Program-made: the position numbers and the translations under genes
The notes under the pieces: generated by a model
Databases searched by the model: none
What the model saw: only the letters and a program-made list of their open reading frames with translations
Told to the model about the DNA's origin: nothing
Part shown: positions 1-11,046 of the stretch, piece after piece
Numbering within the stretch: the first letter of the stretch is position 1
Layout of the letters: each line of letters starts with the position of its first letter
Assembly (NCBI RefSeq): GCF_000003605.2
Contig: NW_003120918.1
Coordinates: 346,543 to 395,102 of the forward strand
Reading direction: 5' to 3'
Origin: Saccoglossus kowalevskii
Taxonomy: Eukaryota; Hemichordata; Enteropneusta; Harrimaniidae
Length of the DNA stretch: 48,560 bases

Positions 1-1045
1 ATTCCCATGTTCTGCAGAAAGGGGTCACTCGACCAATAATCGTCGATTGATGATTTGTGATCAACACCCATATATATCATCACACCAAAGAATGCTTGCA
101 TTTCACTGAAATTTGTATTACGCCAGCGGGCATTTAATTTTTTTGCAATGTGTTTTTGATGATATCTGGCGTATTTATTAGTCTCTGTGGAAGCTAGTTC
201 TATCAGTTCTGGTGGGATAAATTTGTAGAAATATTCCACCTCACGAGCATAGGAAGGCAGTTCGAAAGTTGGTCCAGGTTCGTGTTCAAAAACTGGAATG
301 GTAAATATATCGCAGTCTTCCTCTGTGGCCATTCTCCATTCATTCACCAGTGCCAGAGGAAACATAATCGAATGTAGCACCAATTTCTGTGTCTGATTCA
401 ATTTCAATGTCGCTATCGAGTACAGGTGGGTAACGTTGCTCTAAAAAATTGTCATTCTCAGCACGATCTTCATCGATTTCTGAATCTGTATCGTCGTCAT
501 TTGCAACTATGAAGTCATCTGGTATATTGTGTCATAGTTAACCTGTTTTTTCGTCCAATACAAGTTCATCATCACGCATGTCCATTGGCGATGCGTGTGC
601 ATACACAACACGTTTTTTCATAGTTTCAGGGAAACTCGCAAGTGTTGATTGTTCTGTAGTTTGCCCCCGCAGTCCTTCTTCTGTAATCGCATGTTCATTG
701 ACAGAGGTGACAGTCTCCGACTTGCGTTTTTTTTTCTTTTTACGCCTTTTCTTGAGTGGACTATTATCACCGGTGTCCGTGGTACGTTCGGATGGTAACT
801 CACCGACGTCAAATGTTTCATTTGCTTTGGATTTCTTCTTTTTTCCCACGCTTTGCTGGTGAAAAATCTGTCGTGTCAATGTCAAACTTATCACTCCCCA
901 TGCCACTGCTTGATTGACGCGTTTTCTTCAATTTCCTTCTTGACTTCATAAAACACTTCCTATCTGTATAGGACGGCATATTAACATGCATGTCGGAAAG
1001 GAGGCACAGAGCGAGTCTGGGCTTTATCTCACTTTCTTCGGCCAT
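1..1045 (-). pseudogene. piggyBac-type transposase, N-terminal part, frameshifted, cut by left window edge
   Basis: Reading down from an ATG at 1045 gives a start MAEESEIKPRLALC, then a basic stretch (TDRKCFMKSRRKLKKTRQ) and a Lys-rich tract, which is the usual disordered N-terminus of a piggyBac (DDE_Tnp_1_7) transposase. The frame shifts near 860, hits a stop near 538, and shifts again near 360. From about 355 to base 1 it is open and reads as the start of the transposase core, with ELIELASTETNKYA, then EMQAFFGVMIYMGV and a DYW segment, all typical of the family. The catalytic aspartates would lie beyond the window. The same N-terminus occurs on the plus strand at 5886. Non-functional as it stands, because at least three frame breaks are visible. 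Confidence 0.85.
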
Positions 1046-1214
1046 ATTTATACTGAACAACCAGATGTCCACAAGACTGCATCTCCCCACAATTTGAATA
1101 TTTATTGTTATGTAAATATATATGTTATTTTTTCGAACATGGATTGGTTACAATTTGCATACACATATAATTGCATATGCTAGCTCAGACGGTGAAATCA
1201 CGTGGACTTGAATA
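1046..1214 (-). other. 5' flank of the left piggyBac copy
   Basis: This stretch is the reverse complement, with scattered changes, of 5736-5885, the sequence just before the transposase start in the other piggyBac copy. Shared blocks include TTCAGTATAAATATGGC at the start codon and a stretch ending GTGGACTTGAATA. The match stops at about 1214, exactly where the LTR-related sequence begins, so this is a truncated copy and not a full element end: no TTAA or CCC terminus is present. Confidence 0.75.
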
Positions 1215-1215
1215 C

Positions 1216-1470
1216 TGTTTGTTGTTTGGAATTATTACGGTCTCATTATTTGTGCTAGCGTGTTTGTGGGTACAATTAGAGCTGGTTCGACACAATACTT
1301 ATCCATTGCCCTTGATTTGGATTGAGAGGACCATACTTTGGGGACTGTGTGTGCTGGCTCCCTTTTATACAGTGAGGAAAAATTTATGCTCCCCCTCCGT
1401 CCACTTCGGATCCGAAATATTGGTCTGTTTGTGTTTGGTTGCCTGGCGACAAGTGGATGAGGGCGGGACA
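1216..1470 (+). repeat. 5' LTR remnant
   Basis: Direct repeat of 12484-12740, sharing for example GTGCTAGCGTGTTTGTGGGT and GTCCACTTCGGATCCGAAAT. It ends in GGGACA next to a primer binding site, as an LTR 3' end should. A TATA-like TTTTATACAG lies in the middle, so the piece probably keeps the promoter end of U3 plus R and U5. If the 3' LTR is about 1.7 kb (see 11047-12740), only its last 15 percent survives here, the rest having been lost where the left piggyBac fragment begins. Confidence 0.8.
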
Positions 1471-1471
1471 T

Positions 1472-1489
1472 TGGCGCCCTACAACATGC
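1472..1489 (+). other. Primer binding site
   Basis: TGGCGCCCTACAACATGC starts one base after the LTR end. TGG plus a GC-rich run at this place is the usual complement of a tRNA 3' end (CCA) used to prime minus-strand synthesis in gypsy-type elements. The tRNA was not identified. Confidence 0.7.
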
Positions 1490-1814
1490 GGCTTTTGTGT
1501 TTATAGAACACTTTTTGGTGTACCAGCTGTACCCTGTGATGAGACCAGTAGATTGGCCTTGTGATTTTTTTGCCTTTTTTTTGGACATTTGGCTTTTTTG
1601 CCCGCATAGAGATTCTTTCTCTTGTTGTCTGATGTTGTATTTGTCCAGTGTTGCGTGCTTTGCGCGTGAGTTGAATTTTGTATTATTGTCTGGCAATTGT
1701 GGACACAGTATTGAAGTTTGCCAGTATTTGAGTCATTGTCGAGACGTATCTGTGGTACATGTGCAGGAGTATTAACGTAATTGAAGGTGAGTACATTCTC
1801 ATACAAAGTGAGAT
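1490..1814 (+). other. Retrotransposon leader before gag
   Basis: About 325 bases between primer binding site and gag with no coding potential that I trust; T-rich. It probably holds the untranslated leader and packaging signals of the element. Short open frames here lie in random positions and resemble nothing. Confidence 0.5.
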
Positions 1815-2582
1815 ATGGAAGTGTGTACAGGGGCTGCTGTCTCCGGTGAGACTGGTGATTCACCCAGGGTGGCAAATACTGGGACACCCACCCATGGTGC
1901 CTTGGATCTCAGTCAAGGTAGGGGAGTAGCAGTGAGGGGTCGCATTTTTCCTGTGTCAGCGCCAGTAGGGCGACGCCAGATTTTAGGTGGAGGTCGTGGT
2001 GTTTTGCAATTGGATTTCGGTCGAGACTCTCTCCCCAGTGGCCGTGGTGAGCACCGACATGCTAGAGGCCCTATGGAGAATCGTACTGGGAGACCAAACA
2101 ATGAAAGCATGTACCGACAGCAAGGTGGTGTACCTGTAGAATTAAGTGATCAAGGTGAGTGTGGACAGAACGTTGATTTGGAATTTGGTTCCCCTGAAGG
2201 AAGTTCCCGCTCAGGTATGTTACACACACTGCGCGTGCCTACATATTTGTCAGCACGACCGGACGCTTCAGTTGATGATATATTAGAGATATTAAGAATC
2301 CGCTTCGGAGAAGTAGAATCTGGTCGCGTTTTACTCAACAGATTTTTCGCTGACAGTGGGCAGCGAGAAAACGAGACTGTTGGCGAGTTTGCAACGCGTA
2401 TCGAGCTAGCTTTAGAGGTTGTAAGACGTGGTGGTATACGTCCAGAGGAAATGGACGAGCTTCTAGCCAATCGTTTCTGGGATGGATTGAACGACGATAG
2501 AGTACGTGAAATAGCGGGCCACCAGCGTTGGGATAGCATGCCGTTCGATCAGCAGCTGTCAGTTGTACGCAATGCGGAGTAG
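1815..2582 (+). pseudogene. gag, matrix/capsid part
   Basis: An open frame of 255 codons. The N-terminal half is Gly/Arg-rich and low complexity. The second half (from about residue 150) resembles a gypsy gag capsid: ILEILRIRFGEVESGRVLL followed by RENETVGEFATRIELALE and a segment ending RFWDGLNDDRVREI, matching the usual retrotransposon gag pattern of a short 'F...Q...E.v..fa.rl' block. It stops at TAG 2580-2582. Similar coding-like sequence continues in the same frame for some 50 codons, so the stop looks like a mutation and not the natural end of gag. Confidence 0.8.
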
Positions 2583-2728
2583 GAAGTCCATGATCGGGCT
2601 GCCCGCAAGGACAAATTCAGGGTTAACTCAGAGACTAAGAAGACACCAGCTGCACGTGCTCATGTGACTGTAGTGTCTGATCAGGAGAGTAATGAAGCGT
2701 TGGCTGCACCGGTACATGTGCAGAAGCA

Positions 2729-3520
2729 ATGGACAGACTAGAGTCTAGACTGGATAAGTCTGAGAAGGCTCCTGTGCAGCCGAGTGCAACACCAGCGCCC
2801 TCAGCGTCCTTGGCTACTGGTAAGCCTCGTGGATGTTTCAAGTGTGGTGATGAAGGGCATAGGTTTCGTAGATGTCCACTGCGTTGTGAACGAGGCACTA
2901 GTAGAATGATCTGCTATCGGTGTGACAAACCAGGACACCTGGCAAGAGAGTGTCCAGACAGAAAAAAGGTCAACCAAGACACGACTGGAAAGAGTAATCA
3001 GGATACACAGTCGCAGCGGGATGTTGGGTACACTCGTAAATCTGGGAGAAAGAAGCAGTCATCGCCGAGAAAAGGTGATGGTAACCAAGTTCTCATGATG
3101 CAGTCACCTGTGCTGGACAGAGTGGTAGGATCAGCATGCAAGGCTACTGTGATGGTGAATGAAATTAAAGCAGGATGTCTATTCGATACAGGATCTCAGA
3201 TAACTACAGTCAGTGAATGGTACTATAGAGAGCACCTGAGTGAGATTCCTATTGAACCCCTTGAGGAAGACCTCTCAATTCGAGGAGCAGATGAAACACT
3301 CTATAGTTCTGTGGTGCCAGTCACGATTGGCACAAACTTACTGGACATGTCTGCAAATGTTAAGCAGAGCTGGTTGACCAGAAAATGTGTGCAGAGCAGC
3401 CGCATGTCTGCAACCGGTAGACGTGTGATTAAGAATTTGAGTGACCGCCATAAGTTTATTGGTAGTACTGGTCACTTGGGCATGGTCAAGGCAGCAATTG
3501 ACAGACCCCTTGCCATTTGA
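2729..3520 (+). pseudogene. gag nucleocapsid zinc knuckles and aspartic protease
   Basis: The open frame holds two CCHC knuckles, CFKCGDEGHRFRRC and CYRCDKPGHLAREC, spaced as in nucleocapsid proteins that bind the element RNA. After a Lys/Gln-rich linker comes a retropepsin-like segment with LFDTGSQITTVSE; DTGS is the catalytic motif of a protease that acts as a dimer. It is offset from the upstream gag frame, so a frameshift lies near 2730; whether that is a natural programmed shift or decay cannot be decided here. The frame ends at TGA 3518-3520. Confidence 0.85.
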
Positions 3521-3541
3521 CCAGAACAGGATGCCATCATT

Positions 3542-3979
3542 ATGGGTGACTTACCAAATGGCCCTGATGGTGACAAGTATGTTATGGTGGAGCTGATAAT
3601 CAATATGAGAATGCAAGCGACTGCTGTGCCATCAGTCACGGTGTTGGAGTGTAATGTGTCTAATTCGAGACTGCCAGTTCATGTGTTTAACACTACCAAC
3701 AAGAATGTGTATATCAGACCTGGTAACGCTGTTGGAGAAGTGACAGCTGTGACCCGTGTGCAGAGTGCTACAATGGTCAAGGAAGAGACTGAGAGAGATG
3801 AGCACAGTGACAGAGATCCAAGTGTTGTCATCAAGGGTGTGAAGTTCAATCTTTTGGAATCTCCCATTGGTGGATCACAGATCAAAATGGTACATCGTTC
3901 TTTCATCGTAACATTGATGCCTTCTCCTTGCATGATAATGATCTTGGGCATTGTGACCTTGTGCAGCATCGTATAAGAC
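3542..3979 (+). pseudogene. pol segment between protease and reverse transcriptase
   Basis: Degenerate coding sequence that links protease to reverse transcriptase. It begins MGDLPNGPDGDKYVMVELII, with VFNTTNKNVYIRPGNAVGEV following, the beta-strand-rich linker seen in gypsy pol. A shift in frame occurs before the end. The last bases lead directly into the TTAA at which the piggyBac-like element is inserted; the pol frame resumes on the far side at 7539. Confidence 0.7.
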
Positions 3980-4366
3980 TTAACCCTTTTCCGGTCAAGT
4001 CGGTGAAAAACCGCCGTCAATATGGGTATGCTAGAATTTACCACTCCAGCTAGCTAACTGGTTAAGTCGTTGAAAAACGGCCTGCTATTTAGGTTGCTCA
4101 GACGGTCAAGCGTTTATAATACGTTGTACGGAACCTGATATTTTACATTTGCAAAATTATGGAGGGAGAGAATTTGTTTTCGATTCCATCAAGTCAAATA
4201 AATTAACCAAGTAATAAAGAATGTAATTCTATACTCTTGTCTTCTCATTTCACTATTTTACCGTCACAACGCGACGTTTGCGACAACGTAAAAAAAACGC
4301 CTTGACCACATTGCAAACTGCAGCATTACAAACGTATTTGAACGACACGATTCACGATTATAACAG

Positions 4367-5588
4367 CAGTGTTCTCCCCAGGCCAAAACAGCGTCGCGGA
4401 CCCCGACGTGATCGGATTTGCCCGCGACGCTATGTGTTTCCACCGCGATGCTATTATTTATCCCGTGATCTGATTTCTTCAGTCTCTCACAGACTGTAAA
4501 GTTTCCTGGCTAACTAGTTAAATCTACAAATGCATTGTATTAACGCCAATTTCCCGTGATAATCCCCTGTTGTTTCTCATTGGTTGGATATAATTTAAAA
4601 AAAAAACAAAGCAGTTCTATAAAGACAAAGCCGTAAGCCCCAGTGTCAAACGCTCTTTGCCAAACGTATATTCATATGCAAATGATATAGTCACACTTGG
4701 GGTCAAAAGCCACATGTTTCCGGTGTGTCCGAAACATATTTTCATTATTATTTTTAGAAATGTAGTCGTACTATTATTCTAAGTTTTGATTTTTGTCAGT
4801 ATTTTTGATATTGTATTTGTTTTTTGAGATCAAAATGTGAAAAAATATATATTTATGATGTAAACAATTTTGACCTCGTGATTGTGAATCCAAGATGGCG
4901 TCACCCACGTAAGATCCAGCGAGCGTGAACTTCCCACTCGGATCGCATATCATGCTCAGATTCGGATGAATTAAGTAAAGCATAATTGAAAATAATATAT
5001 TTATCAAGAAATCGGGAATTCTAATCAAGAAACGTGTGGAAATTGGAGTGACACTTGTGTTATTTCTTGGAAGAAAAGCCTCAATATTACGTGGTATAAC
5101 AATGGCGAAAATTCGTAATTCAGACCTCTGTTGTCTCGAATTGTTCACAATTGTGTTGAACTGACAACATCGATGATTACAAAAAATACATAAAGATGGA
5201 TAATTTCAGCCAGAAAAACTATTATTGCTCGAACATAGTAGCGTAAGTATCATAACAGTTGTTGTACTTAACCGGAAAACAACAGAAACGGAAGACAAGC
5301 AATAAAAATAATCAACCCAATGTTTAATTTACCTGGACTGAACAGGGTTTTATAAAGTTGCTGATTTCTGGGCCAAGCAAAAAAACAGAAAACTCAGTAT
5401 TTCTGCAGAACATTTGCAATACTAAACATGCAGCGCAATAATTGTATACAGATTGTACATAAAATAAATAGAAAAAAGGAAAAAAAAACTGGTTTTGTTT
5501 TATTTCCCCATATGACAAACAATGTTAATTTATGCTAATTATTATGCAAATTAGCTGCGACTCTGAAAAATTTCTGGGGAGAACACTG
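4367..5588. mobile_element. hAT-like non-autonomous DNA transposon nested in the piggyBac element
   Basis: The ends are perfect 15-base inverted repeats, CAGTGTTCTCCCCAG at 4367-4381 and its complement at 5574-5588. The flanks carry AACAG on both sides (4362-4366 and 5589-5593), which looks like a 5-base target duplication; most hAT elements make 8 bases, some lineages 5 or 6. No transposase is recognisable in the 1.22 kb between. Class is inferred from the CAGTG...CACTG ends, so another superfamily is possible. Confidence 0.7.
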
Positions 5589-5885
5589 AACAGTAGTAAC
5601 TTATTTTGACCAGCTTGGCAAATAGTCCCGGCACTTAGAATGAAAAGCATGACGGATTCAAACGGCTGAGCTTGGAATGTTGGCAATCACCAACGTAAAA
5701 TGGCCGGGACAGCTGGTGGGGAATATTCAAGTCCACATGATTTCACCGTCTGAGCTGCAATTCTATGTGTATGCAAATTGTAACCAATCCCTGTTCGAAA
5801 AAATAATATATTTATTTACATAACAATAAATATTCAAATTGTGGGGAGATGTGGTCTTGTGGACATCTGGTCGTTCAGTATAAAT

Positions 5886-6909
5886 ATGGCTGAAGAAAGT
5901 GAGATGTAGCCCAGACTCGCAGTATGCTTACTTTCCGACATGTACATTAATATGCCGCCCTATACAGATAGGAAGTGTTTTATGAAGGCTAGAAGGAAAC
6001 TGAAGAAAACGCGTAAATCGTGCAGTGGCATGGGGAGTGATAAGTTTGACATTGACACGACAGATTTTTCACCAGCAAAGGTGACATGGTCGGTAGTTTT
6101 AGCAGACGAAATCATAAAAACATGCCACCGCAATTAATTCCCGAGGGGGGAAAAGCAAGAAGCTGAAGTTGAAAATTGGTGAAATGAAAGCAGAAACTAA
6201 ACTAGACTAGACTAGACGACACTATCAATATTACTGCATACCAAGATGACAACGCACATATATTAATTTTAAATACGGTCTACCCCTGCTGGCTACTTCG
6301 ACAGAAGCAGTAGAGGACGTGAGACACGTGCCTGTATCGTTACAATGTTACAGACAACACATGGGTGGCGTGGATCGGTCTAACCAAAGGCGAAAATACT
6401 ATCACACGGGCAGAAAAAACAAGCGTTCGTGGATCTACATGGCCTGTTACCTCATAGATGTTGCATTGGTCAATTCTTATGAATGTTTCAAGGCATTGAA
6501 TCGCATGACTAAAGTAATGCACAAATTCTTCAATATCCGCACAGGTAAACAACTGATTGGTGGACACTCGAGTAGAATTCAAAAGTCCATAAGAGCAGTT
6601 GGCTCTCTTCCAAGTAACACGTCATTTATTCATAGTGAAAACATGGATTCGCACGAAATATGCAGACTACCCGGGTGTCAAAAATCGTGTAAGCAGTGCA
6701 GCAAGAACGGGAGAAAAACAGTGAGTGGCCGATTATCGGAAACATCAAAAGGATGCCCAATTTGTAAAGTTCACCTTCACGCGGGCGAATGTTTCTGCTT
6801 TTCATCACAACAAGGCACTGAGGGGAAAACGCACCGTGGGAACACAAACACGAAATACGGAAGTGCAGCCCGCCGGGGTGGACGACTAAGAAAGGCGTAC
6901 AACAAATAA
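5886..6909 (+). pseudogene. piggyBac-type transposase with internal deletion
   Basis: The start ATG (5886) is followed after seven codons by a TAG, unlike the left copy. From 5940 the N-terminal basic region is readable to about 6100. The catalytic core is then missing: after 200 bases of unrelated-looking sequence the frame resumes at 6319 with the C-terminal part of the core (QHMGGVDRSNQRRKYYHTG, then ACYLIDVALVNSYE) and a Cys-rich tail (CRLPGCQKSCKQC ... CPICKVHLHAGECFC). That tail matches the C-terminal zinc-binding region that reads the element ends in piggyBac. The usual GVDxxD motif has Asn for its second Asp. Without the core aspartates it cannot cut DNA. Confidence 0.88.
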
Positions 6910-6951
6910 ATTTGGGACTTATTACAGCGTCACGAACTGTACAATAGTTTG

Positions 6952-7374
6952 AGTTGGTGAAAATACGTTATCGTTAATGTAGTTTCATGCACCATCGGTA
7001 TTTATACGTTTTAATGTCAGAATAGTTCATCGGGTCTAGTCGGTGGAAATACGTTTCTGCGTGAGTATATATACACGCCAAGTCCCTGCAGTTACGTTCT
7101 CGCTAGTTCGTTTTATTTCAAGTCGTTAAATATACGTTGAAATATTTAGTTAGTTAATCGGGTCATGTCGGTAACCCGATCAAGTCATTGCAGTTACGTT
7201 CTCGTTTGTTTCAGTCTCAGTTTGAGTCGTTCAATTTACGTTGTAAGTGTGGGCTTATTCGTACGGTCAAGTCGGTTAATTTACGTTAGAGCTTGAATAT
7301 AACATCAGTCAAGTCATGGAAAGTATGTTGTAATAAGTTACACATGCAGTTCAAGTCGTTGAATATACGTTGCA
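6952..7374 (+). repeat. Subterminal repeats of the piggyBac element
   Basis: About eight to ten diverged copies of a unit like CAAGTCGTTGAATATACGTT, roughly 40-60 bases apart; examples near 6952, 7034, 7120, 7220, 7265 and 7352. Related units are also seen near the left end at about 4060-4125. Repeats inside the ends are commonly the transposase binding sites, which is the likely role here. Confidence 0.7.
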
Positions 7375-7538
7375 ATTTGAAATGTACGCTGACAGGTGGC
7401 TGACTATGGCCTATTTTAGCAAAAATGTCTGGCAGGATAGCATGCACAGATGCTGGATACTGGAGTGCATTGAATCATGACCGTTTTTCACCGACTTAAC
7501 CTGATAGCATGAAACTCCCCTGACCGGAAATGGGTTAA

Positions 7539-8460
7539 TGATGAAACACCAAGCCGTGAGCGCCACCGCAGAGTACCTCTTGCCAAATATGCAAATAGTT
7601 ACGACAGATCATCAAGGGCATGTTGGATAGTGGTGTGATACGCGATGACAGCCCATGGGCTGCACCAGTGGTCATGGTCACAAAGCGTGATGGAACCACA
7701 AGGCTGTGTATTGATTACAGAAGATTGAATGCCAAGACTGTCTGTGATGTTTATGCCATTCCTCGCATCAAAGAAAGTCTGGAGGCCTTGAAAGATGCAG
7801 AGTGGTTTAGCACAATTGACCTCAAGAGTGGCTATTGGCAAGTGGCCATGAGTGAACAGGATGTTTCGAAGACAGCATTTGTAATGCCTGTCGGCCATTT
7901 TGAGTGTCTCCGTCTTCCAATGGGGCTATGCAACAGTGCAAGCTCATTTCAAAGAGCCGTGGAGAAGTACCAGGGCGAATTAGTCAATCAGTCATGCATT
8001 GTTTAACAGGATGATGTGATTATGTACTCCAAGACATTCAGCAACCATATCAGACATCTGGGTGAGGTGTTGAGGCGACTAAAGAGTGCAGACTGGAAGG
8101 TTAAAACCAAGAAGTGTGAATTTTTCCGCCAGAAAGTTCACTTTTTGGGTCATATCGTGTCAAAGGAAGGAGTTTGCACAGACCCAGTGAAGACAGAGGC
8201 GCTGCGTAACTGGCCCATACCTCATAATGGGAAGGCGATGAAGACATTCCTGGGGATGGCAAGCTATTATCGTCGTTATGTGGAAGGGTTCTCGAAGATT
8301 GCCAAACCACTGAATGATCTTACCGTGGGATTGTATCAACATGCTCATGGCAAGAGAAAGAGAAAACGACAGAACCCTCCTGAGTTTGCATGGACACAGA
8401 AGTGCCAACATGCTTTTGACTTACTAATTGAGAAGCTGACCAACCCGGATTATGACCTTG
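7539..8460 (+). pseudogene. Reverse transcriptase of the gypsy element
   Basis: After the piggyBac right end the pol frame resumes. The fingers and palm are recognisable: VIRDDSPWAAPVVMV, RLCIDYRRLNAKT, then WFSTIDLKSGYWQVAM (first catalytic Asp region) and LPMGLCNSASSFQRA. An in-frame TAA at about 8004 falls on the tyrosine of the YxDD active-site box; the two aspartates are still there. Thumb and connection follow (VHFLGHIVSKEGV; KTFLGMASYYRRYVEGFS). The active site as written could not be translated through, so the copy is dead. Confidence 0.92.
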
Positions 8461-8866
8461 AGTTTGAATTGCATACTGATGCAAGCCTTATTGGACTTGT
8501 GGCTGCCCTTCAGCAAGTAGAGGCTTGTCCAAGAGCGAGAGGAATTATCCTGCCATCAAGCTTGAGTTCCTCGCATTGAAGTGGGCAATTGTTGACAAGT
8601 TCGGAGATATGCTACTGGGCAGAAAGTTTAAGGTGGTTACTGACTGCAACCCATTACGGTATGTGATCAGCACACCAAAATTGGATGCAACAGGACATTG
8701 ATGGCTATCAAAGCTAGCTGACTATGTCTTCAGTATAGAGTATAGGCCAGGAAAGCAAAACGGGGATGCAGTTGCACTTTCTCGTAAGCCTATCCAGGGA
8801 TACAGTACAAATAGTGGTGGTTCACCTCAATGGTTGAAATGGTTGCCTCTGGAGGAACAAGAGTGA
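8461..8866 (+). pseudogene. RNase H of the gypsy element
   Basis: FELHTDASLIGLVAAL is the first RNase H block with its catalytic Asp. A frameshift near 8535 moves the reading to another frame, where YPAIKLEFLALKWAIVDKF and VVTDCNPLRYVI follow, as expected for a gypsy RNase H. A TGA near 8699 interrupts the next block, after which DYVFSIEYRPGKQNGDAVAL ends the domain. Two breaks in about 400 bases. Confidence 0.88.
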
Positions 8867-9017
8867 ATCAAGATGAACAAGCCAGTGGTGCAAGCACTGT
8901 GCCTGTATCACCTGGCTCCATTGGTTCCTGGACTGGAGATGGTGGGTGCGATGGCGAGCACAGCCCTTATTCCTGATGTGCGTTCAGTGGCACCAACCTC
9001 ATTGACATCTATATCAC

Positions 9018-10489
9018 GTGAGGATTGGAGGCGCTTACAACAGGATTCGACTGTTGGGGAAAGTGTTGGACTACTTTGAGAGAGGCAGTTTATCTGACAA
9101 GGCAGAACATAAAACACTGCCAGCAGAGGTGAAGGTTGCCTTAACGGAATGGAAAAAGTTTCATTTGTGCCGTGGAGTCCTGTACTGTCAGTGCATGGAC
9201 AACAATGCTGAAAGGGTGTTGCAGCTGTTCTTCCCCAAGAAATTCAGAGTAACAGCCATGGAGGCCTTGCATGATGATGTCGGCATCTTGGACAGGATAG
9301 AAGCTTGGATTTGATGAGATCACGCTTCTATTGGCCTGGCATGACTGAGATGGTACTTGAGTGGATTAAAACATGTGAACGCTGTACACGCAGAAAGATA
9401 ACAGCTGAAGGTAGAGCTCCAGTTCCATTGGTGAGAATCAAGACGACAAGACCTCTGGAATTGGTCTGCATGAACTGCTTGTCAATTGAACCATCAAAGG
9501 GAGGATGTTGGGATGTGCTTGTGATAACAGACCATTTCACAAAGTACGCCATAGCTGTCCCTACTCGTAACCAGACTGCTAAAGTAACTGCAGATGCATT
9601 GATGGAGCAGTTTGTGCGGCACATTGGTTTCCCTGAGCGCCTGCATTCTGATCAGGGTTGAAACTTCGAGAGTGCTGTGATCAGGCTCCTGTGTGATGCC
9701 ATGGGAGTTGTGAAATCTCGGAGCACCCCATACCATGCCCAGGGCTTTGGGATCACAGAGCAATTTAATCAGACGTTACTTGGTATGTTGGGAATGCTGT
9801 CCAACACTGACAAGCAGAACTGGAAACAGCATGTTAGTACAGTGACTCGTGCGTATAATTGCATAAAGCATGATGTGACTGGTTACACCCAGTATTTCCT
9901 CATGCATGGGCACCACCCTCGTTTGCCTGTGGACATATACTTGGGCTTGGTCACTGAGGATGAACAGGCAGAGGACATGGATGAGTATGTGAGAAATTGG
10001 CAGCACAGTCTTGATGAAGCTTATCAAATTGTATCACTTCGTATGGACAAAAAGTGCCTCATCAGCAAGTCATACTATGATAGGAAGGCCAGGCAGTCTG
10101 AACTCTCGCCTGGAGACCGTGTATTAGTGCGCAATGTCAAGGTGCGTGGCAAGCACAAGCTCGCTGATCAATGGGAGAGGGATCCATTTGTCATTGTCAG
10201 GCAAGATGATCGTGGTATACCTGTTTATGTAGTTAAGCCTGAGAGGGGTGGCAAGGTACGGAACCTGCATCGTAACTTGTTACCGTTCCATGCACTGTCA
10301 AGGCCCAAAAAAGCACGTCCAATGAGAAGGGAACTTGTCGAGCCAGTCAAAAGAGCAAGGAAGCCAAGGACTAGAGCGTTGCACCGGACTACACAGGCAT
10401 CATCTGAAGCTGACTGTGACACTGAAGACACGGATGCAGACTCTGACCGTGGGTACATTATTACTTACCCGCATGAGCAGTGTGCTTAG
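9018..10489 (+). pseudogene. Integrase of the gypsy element
   Basis: The N-terminal zinc region is partly readable (ALHDDVG ... CERCTRRK) but broken by a frameshift near 9290. The catalytic core follows: the first acidic residue of the DDE triad, normally an Asp before 'LSIE', is Asn here (MNCLSIEPSKGG); the second Asp is present in LHSDQG, followed at once by an in-frame TGA near 9660; the Glu is present in ITEQFNQTLL. The C-terminal part (SPGDRVLVRNVKVRGKHKLA) is an SH3-like, DNA-binding tail usual for this family. At least one catalytic residue and two frames are lost. Confidence 0.9.
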
Positions 10490-10900
10490 GAGATTCTACC
10501 TCATGATGTTGCTGATGATGCAACCCCTGAACTAATGTCGGTGGAGAGTGATGGTCCTGAGTTAAGAACCAGTGAGGAGGGCCCAGAACTGCTGTTGCAT
10601 GTAGACTCTGATATCACTGTATCCCCAGAGGTGGAAATGGATCGTGAGTTAGAGGTGAATGCAGAAGTGGTGCCAGGCGACACAGAAGATGTCATAGAAA
10701 TGGCAGAAGAGCATGGTGATGGAACGATTGTCGCGTCTGAGACTGATTATGTTGTCAAAGCAACTAGGTCAGACTCTGATGGTCGCCGCTACCCTTTGAG
10801 AGACAGAAAGCCTTGTTTGCGATATGGATTTGACTGTTCGCACACTCTAGTTAGGTCCGACATCAATCCTAGTGTGCCAGCTTTTGTGCCTGTTGGATGA
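10490..10900 (+). pseudogene. C-terminal tail of the polyprotein
   Basis: After TAG near 10489 the frame resumes as an acidic stretch rich in Glu/Asp, ending in RRYPLRDRKPCLRYG, a motif seen at the C-terminus of many gypsy integrases. The frame ends at TGA 10898-10900. No envelope-like frame follows. Confidence 0.65.
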
Positions 10901-11034
10901 AACAATGCGATAATTGGAGCAGGAGGTAACTGTTCACAAATCTGCTATTAGACGTTTGTGTAACCTTTCTTCGTCGGTTGCCTGTACACCCATTATAATC
11001 TGTGTTGTGGTGTGTGGAATGGTACTCCTCTTCT

Positions 11035-11045
11035 GAGGGTGGGAG
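11035..11045 (+). other. Candidate polypurine tract
   Basis: GAGGGTGGGAG, one T short of all-purine, followed by TTGAGCACCC. This is the best candidate for plus-strand priming in the 3' region and puts the 3' LTR start at 11047. No purine run is found just before the shorter repeat at 12484, which is why the longer LTR is preferred. Confidence 0.5.
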
Positions 11046-11046
11046 T

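Larger units (their letters stand above)
3984..7534 (+). mobile_element. piggyBac-like DNA transposon, non-autonomous, inserted in the retrotransposon
   Basis: TTAA at 3980-3983 and 7535-7538 flank the element. Its ends are CCCTTTTCCGGTCA and, on the other strand, CCCATTTCCGGTCA, one mismatch in 14. A second inverted pair, AAGTCGGTGAAAAACCG (3997-4013) against 7481-7497, strengthens the ends. TTAA target sites and CCC termini are diagnostic of piggyBac. Removing the body with one TTAA makes the retrotransposon pol frame continuous, so the insertion was precise. The element carries a broken transposase and an internal hAT-like insertion, so it could only have moved with help. Confidence 0.93.

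Noticed and set aside
4774..5148. 124-codon minus-strand frame inside the hAT-like element
   Set aside because: No transposase motif, AT-driven composition, and it spans no recognisable domain; treated as chance.
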